Positions 42,942 through 56,299 are shown, counted from the first letter of the stretch. The stretch: DNA of 64,000 nucleotides from Anaerolineaceae bacterium (GCA_012514775.1 JAAYZQ010000353.1:12934-76933); one strand, 5' to 3'. The notes: generated by a model not told the origin, from the letters alone. Program-made: numbers and translations.

Positions 42942-45558
42942 AACTCTAACACCTGCGTATTCCAGCCGGCGACCTCCAGCCGCCGGTCCTCCGGCGCCAC
43001 GCCCAGCCAGGTGACGGGCACCTGGCGGGCCTCGCCGGGCAAAAGGCAGAAATAGTTCTCGGCGATGGCGGCATGGCCCGCGGCGTGCACGTCGCGGGCG
43101 TCTTCCAGCCAGACCATGAGAGCCGCGGTGGCGTCCGCGTTGCGGACCGTCACCAGCCAATCTCGAACGTCGGGCGGCTCCGCCCTTGTCGGGGCGTTGT
43201 CCGGTACGGGCGATGCGGGGGCGACGCACGCCTCCAGGTGGGTGGCGGGCGCCGACACGAGCGGTGCCAGGCTCGCGCCCCGGACAAAGAGGTAGCGGTT
43301 GCGGGACAGCGCCTGGCCGTCGGTGCCGGTGAGGCCTAGGTCCAGGAAGAACACCTCGTCGTCGATGGCGGCCAGGGCGTGGGAAATGTCGCCCAGGCGG
43401 GCCGCGGCGTTGGCCGGGCAGGTGACGGGCAGGGAACGGCTAGCGTACCGCCGGCCGCCCAGGCCGCTGAGGGCCAGCTCCAGCTTCGCCGGCAAGTCCT
43501 CCAGGCCGGAATTGTTGGCCCAGGCTTCGGCCTGGAAGGTCTCGTGGCCGGCCCACGCCTGCCGGTCAAAGCGGGCCGAGACGTGCACCGGCTCGTAGGC
43601 CGCGGCCAGGGCATAGTAGGCCGGCTTGGGGCGCGCGTAATAGTCGACGGCCGAGGTGCAGGCCGCCATGGGGTAGGGCTCGTTGAACTGCCAGGGCAGG
43701 CTGCCGCTGTTGTGATACTTGCGCCGGCGGTCGGCCTCCACGGCGTAGCGCAGGCCGTCGGCCTGGAGGAACTGCGCGGCGCGCACGGTGGCGCCCACGT
43801 CGGGCAGGTGGCCAAAGGCGGCGCGGAGCGTGCCCTCCTTGAGCCACCAGGCACCCAGGTGGAACCAGGCCGGGTTGTCCAGGCTGACGGGCCATTGCCG
43901 GGCGGGCGGAATGGTGGCGTCCAGGGTCCGCCGGTTGGTAATGCCCTCCACGCCGAACTCGGAGTGGAGGAGGGAGGCGCCACGGTTGTAGAGGGTGAAA
44001 TGGCCCTCCAGGCCCTGGTGCTCCCAGGGGCCGTGGACGTCGTGCATGCCCCCTGGATTCCTGTTCAGGACCTCCAGGCAGTTGTTGAACTCGGGCCCCG
44101 AGGGCGACGTGGGCAGCCACAGCCGGTCCGAGTCCTGCTCCCGGACGGCGGTGACCAGGGCGGCCAGGGCCGGGTGGTCGTCGTCGAGGGGGCGGCCTTC
44201 AGCCGTGCTCAGCTCGTTGCCACCGCACCAGATGGCCAGGGAGGGGTGGTTGCGCTTGCGGGCCACGATCTGCCGCGCCTCGGCGGCGAGCATGGCCACG
44301 AAGGTCGGGTCGTCGGGCGCCACGTTCTCGATGCCCGAGCTGGACTGGATGAACTCCTGCCAGACCAGGATGCCCAGGCGGTCGCAGCGGTCGTAAAAGG
44401 CATCCTTCTCAATCAGGCCGCCACCCCAGACGCGAAGCAGGTTCACGTGGGCGGAGCGGGCCAGGCCGAGGAGCCGCTCCAGCCTGGCGGGGCGCTCGGG
44501 GCCGTAGAGCAGGTCCATGGGCACCCAGTTCCAGCCCTTGAGGTAGACCTTCCGGCCATTGGCGACGAGGGTATAGGGCCGGGCCTCGCCCGCCGAGTCG
44601 GCATCGTTGGCCACCCACTCCAGGCGGCGCAGCCCAAAGGGCACCCGCCGCTCGTCGGACGGCGTCGCGGGCTCGTCCAGGTCGACGACGCGGATCTCGG
44701 CGCGGTAGAGGGGCTGCTCGCCACAGCCGTTGGGCCACCAAAGCCGCGGCTGGGCGACCTCCAGAGTCGTGGCAAAGCGGCCGGCGCCGGCCGCCAGCTC
44801 CTGCTCCCCGGCGTCGCGGGCCACGACGCGGCCTTCGGGGTCGCGGACGATCACCTCCACAGCCGCCCGGGCCGGCCGGCTGGCCGAGAGGCCCACCTGC
44901 ACCCGGACCATGGCCCCGTCCAGGCCCTCGCCCAGGTGGGGGCGCACCCAGGCGTCCTCGATGCGCACCGCGCCGCTGATCTCCAGGCTCACGCCGTCCC
45001 AGATGCCCAGGTGTACCAGGCGCGGGCAAAAGTCCCACCAGTAGTTCATGCGCGTCTTGTAGGTGCGCACCAGGCTCGTGCGGCCCACCTGGGGCTGTTC
45101 CACAGGCGCGGGCTCCAGGACCACGGCAAGGAGGTTCTCGTCGCCAAAGCGCAGCCGGTCGCCGACCTCAAAGGCGGCGGGCGTGAACATGCTGCGATGC
45201 TCGCCCAGCTTCTCGCCGTTGAGGTAAAAGCCGGCCTCGTAGTCGACGCCTTCGAAGCGCAGGCGGATGCTCCGGCCCCGGTGCTCCGGCCCCACCGTAA
45301 AGCGCTTCTTGTACAGCCAGGTGCGCTGGGATGCCCACTCGGCCAGGAGCGTGTTGCGTTCGACGTAGGGGCTGGCAATCTCGCCCGCCTGCCACAGGTC
45401 GTGCTGCACGCTGCCGGGAACCGTCGCCGGCAACCAGCCGAGGCGATCCCGGCTGCCCGGCTTTTCCGCGTCGCGCCACACCCAATCCAGGCCGACGTAG
45501 GGTTTGCACAGCCAGTCGCTGCCGTCGAGGGAAATGGTCGTCGCCATCAGCGGCTGTT

Positions 45559-45562
<4 letters not shown>
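42932..45562 (-). CDS. GH2 family beta-mannosidase
   Basis: An 876-residue cytoplasmic enzyme. It shows an N-terminal sugar-binding jelly roll (about 15-195), an immunoglobulin-like domain, and the catalytic barrel with RVWGGGLIEKDAFYDRCD near 380-397 and acid/base Glu in WCGGNELS near 445. The probable nucleophile Glu is in HSEFGVEG near 535. This arrangement is that of beta-mannosidases acting on the Man-beta-GlcNAc core of N-glycans or on mannan oligosaccharides. The start is GTG 45562, overlapping the stop of the GH38 gene upstream (GTGA); an ATG five codons later is the alternative, and neither has a strong ribosome-binding site. Confidence 0.9.
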
Positions 45563-48778
<3,216 letters not shown>

Positions 48779-51700
48779 TCAGGTGCCACGCACACCATTG
48801 GCAAACACGGTTACGAGCGCCTCGGCACACTGGCCAAGGCGCGCGCCGTCGACGGTCACGTCGGCGGCGATGCGCGCCCGGCGGACGTCAAGGCCGGCGG
48901 GTGGCACGAGGACAAAGGCGGCCCTCGCCGCGCCTCGTGGCCGGAGGCACAGCCTGGCCTCGGCCGGCTCCACGCCCCAGCCAGGCGGTGCCACGGGCCG
49001 CACCAGCACCTCTCGCGGAGGTGCGGGCGATCCGTCGCCCGTCGCGCGGCTTGCCCGGCTGCCCCGGTCCCCATCCTCGCCGCCAAATCCATCGTGGGAC
49101 AGGACCACGACAAAGGGCATGGCCTGCCCGGCGGGGGTGTCCGCCTGGTGCGGGTCGATGCGCACCGCCAGCCCTCCCGCGGCCGGCTCGGCCCCGGCGG
49201 GCAGCAGCTCGCGGTGCAGGCGCTCCAGCGTCGTGGCCCGGGCGAGGAGGTCTTCCAGGTAGCCGGGCGTCACGGGCATGGGCTCGTGGTGGCCAGACAG
49301 GATGAGGTCCGGGGCCAGGCGGCAGTAAAGCTCGGCGGCGCGGCGATAGTCGCCGGCCTCGAAGCCGTTCTTATAGACATAATTCCAACGGGAGCCGGCG
49401 CCGTCCTGGAACTGATCCCCCACGGCCAAGACGCGCCGGCCGTCCACCTCGAAGGCGATGGCCACGGCGTGGCGGGTGTGGCCCGGCTGGGGGTAGAGGG
49501 TCAACTCGTACTCCTGCCAGCGGACAGGTTCCTCCAGGGGCAGCACGCGATCCACCGGGATGGGATCGTACCACAGGCAGGGCAGGTCGTAGCGCCAGGG
49601 CTCTTCCAGGATGCCGGCGATGCTCTCCGGCGCCCACACCTGGCTGCCCTCTACGGCGCGCAGCAGGTTAAAGCCGGCCACGTGGTCGTCGTGAAAGTGG
49701 GTGGGCAGGACGGCGTCGATGGCTTCCACGCCAAACTGGCGCTTGAGGCGCGGCAAGGTGTAGAGCCAAGGCCGGCGGGAGGCCCGGTCGGCGCCGGCCG
49801 GGATGCCGGTGCAGAAATCGTAGCCAAAGTCGATGAGCAGCGCCCTGCCGCTCCGCGACAGGATCACGTAGCTGTTGGACATGCTGGAGCGGTTCAGGAG
49901 CAGGTGGGGCGTGAGAGCCACGTAGGGCTCCCGCCGCAACACAATGAGGCGCTGGTTCTCGCCGCGCCGCTCGCGGATGAGGTGCCACAGCCGCTCCACC
50001 AACAGGTCGATGGCCGGGGCCACGGGCGCGATGGGCTCGCCATGGGAGGGCAGCAGCACGTCCAGCCCGCGGTCCCGCAGGTCCAGGAGCGAAGCGATGG
50101 TGGCCGGCAGGCCCTCGGCGCCGTTGTAGCTCCACTGCGTGGCCGCCAGGGACCACACCTTGCCCGGGCCGGCGATGAGGTCGCCGGTGAAGGCGATGGA
50201 CCCCTCTCCTGCGAGAGGATGGGAGGCGGGCTCCCCCTCTCCCGGTGTTTGGGGAGAGGATCCGAGGGGCGAGATCGGGGTTGGGGGTTGGGGTGATGTG
50301 ATGAGGGTGATGGAGCCGGTGGTATGCCCGGGGGTGGGGAGGACGGTCAGGGTCCAGGTGCGGGAGCCTGTGCCAAAGTGGCGTGTTTCATAGTCGCGGA
50401 GGGTCCCGGCCACGGGCACGGCTTCCAGCAGGCAGAAGCGGTCCTGGCGGGTGTTATAATTGTTGTACAGCTCGCGCGCCTGCCAGTGGGCGTCGACGTC
50501 GCCGAACAGGTCCCGCTCGGTCTCGGGAACCCAGATGCGCGCTCCGATGGCCGCGGCGCGGGCCAGCCCCTGGCCCTGGTCGCGGTGGTGGTGGGTCATG
50601 AGGACGTCGGTCACGCGCTCGATGCCCAGGGCGGGCAGGTGCTCCAGGACTTCGCCGGCGCCAAAATCGACCAGGACGGCGTCGCGGCCGCTGCGAAGGA
50701 CATAGACGTGGCAGGTGTCGTGAAAGCGGTAGAGGTCGGGGGCGAGCCGAACGGGACCCCCCCCAGCCCCCCCGGTGCGGGGGGGAGTTTCGCCGGCGGG
50801 CACTGCCTGGGGGGGAGCGGCGTCCGGGGCCGGCGCTGCGCGGGCGACGGTGAGGGCATGGGCGACGAGAGGACGTAGGCTATCGGCGCCGCTGCGGCGG
50901 GGGCGCGTGGCCCAATCCAGCGCCTCTTCCATGGGGCGGGCAAGCTCCTGGGTGGGCTGGCCGCGGTCCCGGGCGGCGAGCGCCTGGAGGGCGAGCGTGC
51001 CGGCCCGGTGCCAGTGGTCCACGGACACCAACCAGGGCAAGAGCTCGCTGCGCAGTGCGGCGTTTTCCAGCCGTGTCGTGAGCAGGTCGCGGGCGCCGTC
51101 CAGCACGGCGAGGGCGGCAGCCAGGCGCTCCTCCGCCTCCTGGCGGCCGGCGCCGTCGCCATTCTCGTGGGCGGCCAGGAGCCCGGACACCAGCCCCTCC
51201 AGGTGCCCGGCGCGGGCAAAGGTGCGCAGGGCCGGGGCGCACGCCTCGCCGGCCACCTCGACCAGGGCTGCCTGCCAGGCTGCGTCGGGGTCATAACCGG
51301 CCGGGTCCGCCAGGTAGGCGGCCAGGGTGGCCAGGGGGATCTTGGATGCCTCGGGCTGGAGCATGGGATTGGCCAGCAGACCCTTGACCGCGCTTCCCAG
51401 GTCGGCGGAGCGCCCGCGCACGGGCTCGAGGTGCAGCTCGAACTGCATGCCCAAGTCGTTGACGGGGTAGTTGTCCCACAGGATGGGGGCGCGCCCGACC
51501 GCGGCGGCAAAGCCCTTCACGTCGGCGGCCGAGATGATCGGGCAGCAGACGTCGGGCCCGGTGTAAAAGACGTCGATCTCGGGCAGCAGGCAGGTGCCCA
51601 GCTCGTGCAGGTAATCGCCAAAGGGCGGGGAGCCGTGATACTCGGTGGGGCAGATGGCCAGGGTGCAGCGCGGGTCCAGCGCGCGCAGCCAGGCAGCCAG

Positions 51701-52135
51701 ATCGTTGCTCACGCCGGCGTGGGCTCGGGCAAAGGTGCCATAGCGCCGGGCGTCGGCGCTGTGCTGAAAGTGGGCGGCGACGTCGTCGAAAAAGAGGGCG
51801 AAATCGCGCACGCCCAGGTCGTAGAACAGCCGGAACCGCTCCCGGACCAGGGCCAGGTCGCCGGGCGAGGAGTAGCTCATGGACACCGGGCTGAGGGCAT
51901 AGCCGAAGCGAATGCCAAGCTCGGCGGCCAGGGCGATGCCGTGGGCCAGGCCGGCCAACTGCTCGGGGGCATAACCTGCCCGCCAGCGGGCGCGGTGCGG
52001 CCGGTCGTTCTTGGGCCCGTAGAGGTAAAAGTTCATGGCGTGGGCGGCCAGGAAGCGCAGCATGTCCTCCCGCTGGGCAGAGGTATAGAATGGACCGTAA
52101 AAGCCCTCCACCAGGCCTCGGATCTCAAAGGTCAT
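48779..52135 (-). CDS. GH84 beta-N-acetylglucosaminidase fused to two metallo-beta-lactamase domains
   Basis: A 1118-residue fusion. Residues about 1-290 are a GH84 barrel: GLVEGFYGPF at 7-16, LYGPKNDRPHRARW near 38-51, and the catalytic Asp pair in FFDDVA near 115. A helical region runs to about 445. The first metallo-beta-lactamase fold (about 465-690) has THHHRDQG, so the last His of HxHxDH is Gln. The second (about 735-940) has a complete THFHDDH near 812 and PQPGHT near 885. A C-terminal beta domain follows. GH84 removes beta-GlcNAc, while the MBL parts could act on an ester or lactone. Two repeat-derived linkers lie near residues 447-460 and 612-643. ATG 52135 overlaps the FGGY stop (ATGA). 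Confidence 0.85.
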   Translation of the reverse strand: MTFEIRGLVEGFYGPFYTSAQREDMLRFLAAHAMNFYLYGPKNDRPHRARWRAGYAPEQLAGLAHGIALAAELGIRFGYALSPVSMSYSSPGDLALVRERFRLFYDLGVRDFALFFDDVAAHFQHSADARRYGTFARAHAGVSNDLAAWLRALDPRCTLAICPTEYHGSPPFGDYLHELGTCLLPEIDVFYTGPDVCCPIISAADVKGFAAAVGRAPILWDNYPVNDLGMQFELHLEPVRGRSADLGSAVKGLLANPMLQPEASKIPLATLAAYLADPAGYDPDAAWQAALVEVAGEACAPALRTFARAGHLEGLVSGLLAAHENGDGAGRQEAEERLAAALAVLDGARDLLTTRLENAALRSELLPWLVSVDHWHRAGTLALQALAARDRGQPTQELARPMEEALDWATRPRRSGADSLRPLVAHALTVARAAPAPDAAPPQAVPAGETPPRTGGAGGGPVRLAPDLYRFHDTCHVYVLRSGRDAVLVDFGAGEVLEHLPALGIERVTDVLMTHHHRDQGQGLARAAAIGARIWVPETERDLFGDVDAHWQARELYNNYNTRQDRFCLLEAVPVAGTLRDYETRHFGTGSRTWTLTVLPTPGHTTGSITLITSPQPPTPISPLGSSPQTPGEGEPASHPLAGEGSIAFTGDLIAGPGKVWSLAATQWSYNGAEGLPATIASLLDLRDRGLDVLLPSHGEPIAPVAPAIDLLVERLWHLIRERRGENQRLIVLRREPYVALTPHLLLNRSSMSNSYVILSRSGRALLIDFGYDFCTGIPAGADRASRRPWLYTLPRLKRQFGVEAIDAVLPTHFHDDHVAGFNLLRAVEGSQVWAPESIAGILEEPWRYDLPCLWYDPIPVDRVLPLEEPVRWQEYELTLYPQPGHTRHAVAIAFEVDGRRVLAVGDQFQDGAGSRWNYVYKNGFEAGDYRRAAELYCRLAPDLILSGHHEPMPVTPGYLEDLLARATTLERLHRELLPAGAEPAAGGLAVRIDPHQADTPAGQAMPFVVVLSHDGFGGEDGDRGSRASRATGDGSPAPPREVLVRPVAPPGWGVEPAEARLCLRPRGAARAAFVLVPPAGLDVRRARIAADVTVDGARLGQCAEALVTVFANGVRGT
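50205..50285. repeat. Palindromic GC-rich repeat inside the GH84-MBL gene
   Basis: CCTCTCCC and GGGGAGAGG form a stem around 50234-50259, next to a CCCCTCTCCTGCGAGAGG tract at 50210-50218. The segment is read in frame as a Pro/Ser/Gly stretch of about 30 residues within the first MBL domain. Confidence 0.55.
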
Positions 52136-53739
52136 GGGACCCCCCTGCCCCCCTGGGAGGGGGGAGAATCCGTTTGCGCCGCCGGGAAGAGGGGAGTCGC
52201 CTGCTCGCCTGGGGGGAAAGGGGCCTCCTGCGACAGGGTGGGGAGGAAGGATTGGGCAAGGGGCAGGTATTGGGCTTCAAAGATAGCGCGGTAGTGGGTG
52301 TGGCGGTGGGGGTCGGGGGTGTAACGCTCGGCGGGGGTGGCGCCGTGGGGCCCGCGGGCATCGGGGGCCAGGCCGGCGGCGCGGCCGGCCAGCAGCGCGG
52401 CGCCCAGGAGCGTGGCCTCCCGCTGGGGCAGCACCTCGATGGGCACGCCGGAGACGTCGGCCTTGATCTGCAGCCAGCTCGGCAGGTGGGTGCCGCCGCC
52501 CACGGCCACGAGCTTGTCGATGGGCGTGCCGTTGGCCGCCTCGGCGGAGCGTCGCAGGCGCTCGATCTCGTAGGCGGTGCCTTCCAGGACTGCCCGGGCG
52601 AGGTCGGCCCGGGTGTGGGCCACGCTCAATCCCAGGAAGGCGCCCATGGAAGCGGCGCCGCCCCCGGCGACGGGGGAGCCCTTGCCCGACAGGTAAGGAA
52701 AATAGAGAATGCCCGTGGGCTGTGGACCGGCGCCGGCGACGAGGCCCTGCAGGTCGCCGTAGGAGAGTCGCTCGCGGTCCAGCAGGCCCCGCAGCCACTC
52801 CACCGACCCGCCCGACATGGATAGCGAGCCGAGCCAGAAATAGAGGCCGGGCAGGACGTGCAGGCCGTAGAGCAGGCCGGATTCGAGCTGGGCCGGCCCC
52901 AGGGCCGGCTCCTGGCCGGCGCCCCGGGTGGGCTCCAGGGTGCCCAGGAGCACCTCGGCCGTGCCCATGGAGTCCATCACCACGCCCGGCCCCGTGGCAC
53001 CGGCGGCCAGGGCAGCGCAGACATGGTCGTGTCCGGCAATCACCACGGGGGTCCCGGCGGCGAGGCCGGCAAGGCTGGCGGCCACGCGGCCGGCAACGGC
53101 GTCGCCGGGCAGCGCCGGGGGAAACAGCCCGGGATCGAGGCCCCAAACGCGCAGCCACTCCTCGTCCCAGGCGCGCCCGTCGAGACGAAAGGCCTGGGTT
53201 CGGGCCGCCAGGGTGTAATCGGTGGCCATCTGTCCGGTGAGGCGGTAGGCCAGGTAGTCGGCCACCGACAGCCAGGTGCAGCCTTCCAGGTCCACTCCCA
53301 GCTCGTCGCGCAGCCAGAGGAGCCGGGCCAGCCCGCTCTTGTGGTTGGGGTGCAGCCCGGTGCGGCGAAAGCGCTCCGCGGCGTCGCCCCGGCGGGCGAT
53401 GCGGGCCGCCTGCCCCGCGCTGTTGGTGTCGAACCAGGGCAGGAAGGGCGTCCGAGGCCGGCCCGTGCGGCGCTCCAGGAGCAGCCCCGTCTCGGCCATG
53501 CTGCTGATGCCCACGGCCGCCACCGGACCAAGCTCGCCCGCGACCTCGGCCAGGGCTCCGGCGACGCTCGCCCACAGCGCCTCGGGGTCGTAACAGGTGC
53601 CGGCCGGCGTGCCGTGGCCGAGGGGAGGCAGGGGCGCAGACACCGTGGGCCGGGCGGCGACGGCCAGGGCCGTCCCATCCGCGGCAAAGAGGCCCACCTT
53701 GCAATGGGTGGTGCCGGCGTCAATTGCCAGGAGATTCAT
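52132..53739 (-). CDS. FGGY family carbohydrate kinase
   Basis: A 535-residue kinase. The N-terminal phosphate loop is AIDAGTTHCKVG (residues 5-16), the catalytic Asp is in GHDHVCA near 240, GGSVEWL is near 320, and the second nucleotide motif is AVGGGTHLPSWLQIKADV near 425. Substrates of the family include xylulose, rhamnulose, ribulose and glycerol; the substrate is not readable here. The last 30 residues are Pro/Ser-rich and come from a repeat tract at 52138-52230, so they are outside the fold. Its stop overlaps the GH84 fusion start. Confidence 0.85.
   Translation of the reverse strand: MNLLAIDAGTTHCKVGLFAADGTALAVAARPTVSAPLPPLGHGTPAGTCYDPEALWASVAGALAEVAGELGPVAAVGISSMAETGLLLERRTGRPRTPFLPWFDTNSAGQAARIARRGDAAERFRRTGLHPNHKSGLARLLWLRDELGVDLEGCTWLSVADYLAYRLTGQMATDYTLAARTQAFRLDGRAWDEEWLRVWGLDPGLFPPALPGDAVAGRVAASLAGLAAGTPVVIAGHDHVCAALAAGATGPGVVMDSMGTAEVLLGTLEPTRGAGQEPALGPAQLESGLLYGLHVLPGLYFWLGSLSMSGGSVEWLRGLLDRERLSYGDLQGLVAGAGPQPTGILYFPYLSGKGSPVAGGGAASMGAFLGLSVAHTRADLARAVLEGTAYEIERLRRSAEAANGTPIDKLVAVGGGTHLPSWLQIKADVSGVPIEVLPQREATLLGAALLAGRAAGLAPDARGPHGATPAERYTPDPHRHTHYRAIFEAQYLPLAQSFLPTLSQEAPFPPGEQATPLFPAAQTDSPPSQGGRGVP
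52138..52230. repeat. Palindromic GC-rich repeat at the FGGY C-terminus
   Basis: Tracts such as CCCCCCTGGGAGGGGGG (52149-52165) occur within the last 30 codons of the kinase gene. They are read in frame as a Pro/Ser/Gln tail. Confidence 0.5.
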
Positions 53740-53747
53740 GCGGCCCG

Positions 53748-54407
53748 TTAGCGTTCTTCCAGAATCCGCTTTAGCTGTTCCATGGCCAGGCGAGGACTGG
53801 ACAGGAACCGTCCCTGCAGCGAATCGGGCAGGGAGGGCAGGACACGGGCCATAGATGCCTGGGCCAGGACCACCACGTCGTTCCGGCCGGCCAGCTCCTC
53901 CAGAGCGACGGCCAGCAGGCGGTCGTGGCCTTCGCGATCGCCGGCGGCCAGGCGCTGGAATGCGGCGTCGACGAGGAGGGGCTCGAAGGCCACGGTTCTG
54001 CCCGCCGCCGCGGCGCTGGCGCGCAGCAGGCGCAGGGTGGGCTCCAGCGTGGTGCGTACCGTGGCTGCCACGCCGACCTTTTCTCCCCGGGCCACGGCCT
54101 GCCCGGCCATGGCCTCGTCAATGCGCACCACCGGCACGTCAACCAGCTCCCGGGCGCGGGGCACCAGCTCGCCCACCGAGGAGCAGGCGCTGAGGATGGC
54201 CGCCGCGCCGACCTCCTCGGCAAAGCGGGCGTACTGCAGCCACCGCCCGGCCACCTGCTCCAGGTCGCCGCCGCTCTCCCGCAACTGGGGCAGGATGGAA
54301 TCGTCCAGGAAGTTAATGACCTGCCATCCGGGCAGCATCTCGGCGGCCAGGGCCCCGAGGGGCTCGATGGTGACGGCCGTCGTATGTATGATGGCCAGCT
54401 TGTCCAT
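53748..54407 (-). CDS. Aspartate/glutamate racemase superfamily protein
   Basis: A 219-residue protein. The first catalytic-type Cys is in ILSACSSVGELV near residue 69, and GVAATVRTTLEPTLRLL near 110 follows the family pattern. At the second Cys site the sequence reads VVLAQASMARV, with no Cys, as in a subgroup of unknown activity. It may act on a sugar-acid or be a decarboxylase- or isomerase-like enzyme instead of an amino-acid racemase. ATG 54407 was chosen; the in-frame extension upstream overlaps the previous gene and has no support. Gaps to its neighbours are 14 and 8 bases. Confidence 0.78.
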   Translation of the reverse strand: MDKLAIIHTTAVTIEPLGALAAEMLPGWQVINFLDDSILPQLRESGGDLEQVAGRWLQYARFAEEVGAAAILSACSSVGELVPRARELVDVPVVRIDEAMAGQAVARGEKVGVAATVRTTLEPTLRLLRASAAAAGRTVAFEPLLVDAAFQRLAAGDREGHDRLLAVALEELAGRNDVVVLAQASMARVLPSLPDSLQGRFLSSPRLAMEQLKRILEER

Positions 54408-54421
54408 CAGAAATCTACTTT

Positions 54422-56173
54422 CTAGAGCTCCGCGCGCGTGTGCCCCTGGCCGGGGCTGGGGGCCAACCGGACGCGGTACTGCGCCCATATTTCTTCCACC
54501 AGGCGGTAATCCTCGGCCTCCAGGGGCTCCTGGGTGGCGTCGATGTGGCTAGCATAGTACAGGGAGGGCACGCCCAGGGCCGGCTGCAGGCGGACGTACT
54601 CGCGCCAGGTGGCCAGGTCGGGGATGGGCCAGTTGTCGGCGTCGATGAGGGCTTCGGGACAGGCGATGCGCGCCACGCGGGCGCGATGGGTCATGGCCGC
54701 CAGCACGTTGCGGTCGACGTTGATGTCGTTGAGCCGGATCATGTCCACGACGCCGGCCAGGTAGGGATGGGTGGTGTGGGCGATGATGAGGGCATCGGGC
54801 TTGGTGGCCTTGGCTTCGTCGTGGATGATCCACAGGTAGTGCTTCATCAGCTCCAGCCCCCACAGGTCGCCGTGGAGGCGAATGGCCGGGCCGCTCGGGA
54901 TGCGGGCCGTGAAGTCGATCTTGAATCCGTCGGCGTCATAGCCCCCGGGCGAGAGCATGCGGCGCACCGCGGCCCGCAGGCGCGCCTCGAAGGCGGGGTT
55001 GGTGGGATCGACGGCGATGGGCAGCCCGCCGGCGTTGGTGATGCACTCTTCGGCCGGCACGCCCTCGGAGTCCCAGGCCTTGAGCCACAGCAGCACCCGG
55101 CGGCCGGCAGCGTGCTGCGCGGCGACGAACCCGGGCAGGTCGGGCCACTTGTCGGGGTCGGCCTCGTTCTGGCCATAGGTGAGCTGCCACTTGTCGTCGA
55201 TGACCACGGTGCCCGGGCTCAGGTTGTGCTCCTCCAGGGTCTGCAAGAACTCCTCGTACAGCGATTGGCGGGCATAGTCGGGTGCGCGGCCCTCCTCGCG
55301 GCGGGCCAGGGCACATTGGGCTCCCCAGCCGCAGAACAGGGGCTCCTGCCACCAGCGGGGCCCGGCGGAGGCCAGGGCGGTGGCCGGGTCCACGGCGCCC
55401 GCCGCCCGCAACGAGTCCACGTGGGCCACAAGGGCCTGGTATTCGTTGGGGGCAAAGTAAAAGCCGATGCGGGGCAGCCGATAGCGGCCGCTGACGGCCG
55501 TGTGGCCCTCGTAGAGCAGCGACAGGTAAAAGCCGGCGTCCTGGCCGTTGTAGCGAGCCTCCACGAAGCGGTTCTCGCCGGGCCGGGCTTCGACGCCCAT
55601 GCCCAGCCAGCCCTCGGGCGCCTGGAAGGCGAAACAGAAGGGCGGCGGAGTAAAGAACCAGTCGTCCCTGCCGGGCAGGGGCACGCCCGCCAGGTTGATG
55701 GTCGAGCAGCTTGCCGGGGCAAAATAGTTCACCTCGCGGGCGTTGGGCTCGGGGTTAAAGCCCAGGAGAAAGAGCTGGCCCGACCAGAAGAACCCCGAGC
55801 CCCAGCGAAGGTGGCCCGAGTAGTAACCCCCGAAGTAGTCGACCTCCGCCAGCCGGCCCGGGCCCTCGACCTCGATCTCGTAGGCAAAGCCCTGTGGCGA
55901 GCACAGGAAGCGGTAGGTCTTGGCGTCCCAGGCTGAGCTCGCGGCCCGGAGGCAAAACTCTACCTCCTCGGGCCCCTGGCGCACCCGCCAGGGCTCGATG
56001 CTTACCGTATCATCGCGACCGTCAATGGGATGGACACCGGAGAGGACGAATAACTCGGCTATCCGCGTACCGTCGGCGCCTTCGATGTAAACAAAGGGCC
56101 TGTCCGCGGGAAACGTGAGGGCATAGTGCTTTGCTATGAGCCTATGACCGCCATGGTCAGTTTCTAAGCGCAT
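54422..56173 (-). CDS. GH31/GH36-type alpha-glycosidase
   Basis: A 583-residue cytoplasmic protein. Residues about 1-250 form a beta-sandwich, and residues about 255-575 a TIM barrel. The Asp in DGFKIDF near residue 428 is the probable nucleophile, and LLWLKAWDSEGVP near 370 lies on the barrel. The overall plan is that of clan GH-D/GH31 enzymes that cleave alpha-galactosides or alpha-glucosides; I cannot choose between these. It is the first gene of the 25-kb glycan cluster, 80 bases downstream of the near-consensus promoter at 56261-56289. The ribosome-binding site before ATG 56173 is weak. Confidence 0.78.
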   Translation of the reverse strand: MRLETDHGGHRLIAKHYALTFPADRPFVYIEGADGTRIAELFVLSGVHPIDGRDDTVSIEPWRVRQGPEEVEFCLRAASSAWDAKTYRFLCSPQGFAYEIEVEGPGRLAEVDYFGGYYSGHLRWGSGFFWSGQLFLLGFNPEPNAREVNYFAPASCSTINLAGVPLPGRDDWFFTPPPFCFAFQAPEGWLGMGVEARPGENRFVEARYNGQDAGFYLSLLYEGHTAVSGRYRLPRIGFYFAPNEYQALVAHVDSLRAAGAVDPATALASAGPRWWQEPLFCGWGAQCALARREEGRAPDYARQSLYEEFLQTLEEHNLSPGTVVIDDKWQLTYGQNEADPDKWPDLPGFVAAQHAAGRRVLLWLKAWDSEGVPAEECITNAGGLPIAVDPTNPAFEARLRAAVRRMLSPGGYDADGFKIDFTARIPSGPAIRLHGDLWGLELMKHYLWIIHDEAKATKPDALIIAHTTHPYLAGVVDMIRLNDINVDRNVLAAMTHRARVARIACPEALIDADNWPIPDLATWREYVRLQPALGVPSLYYASHIDATQEPLEAEDYRLVEEIWAQYRVRLAPSPGQGHTRAEL

Positions 56174-56260
56174 TCATCGTTCGTTCTGCTGGCCAACGCC
56201 GCCAGAAGATCTGCCTCCTCGCAGTTTGCTCTCTAGAGACAGCGTGCTCTATCTGCATCG

Positions 56261-56289
56261 ATCATAGCATTGATGGTAGGCAGTGTCAA
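56261..56289 (-). promoter_or_regulatory. Promoter of the 25-kb glycan cluster
   Basis: On the minus strand a perfect TTGACA (56289-56284) and TATGAT (56266-56261) have a 17-base spacer. The start is expected near 56254. Confidence 0.8.
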
Positions 56290-56299
56290 GTGCACTGCC
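56279..56299. promoter_or_regulatory. Inverted repeat overlapping the -35 box, probable operator
   Basis: GGCAGTG (56279-56285) and CACTGCC (56293-56299) are complementary around a 7-base centre that includes the -35 hexamer. AGTGCACT (56289-56296) inside it is also a palindrome. The position suits a repressor of the glycan cluster. No regulator gene lies in the cluster. Confidence 0.5.
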
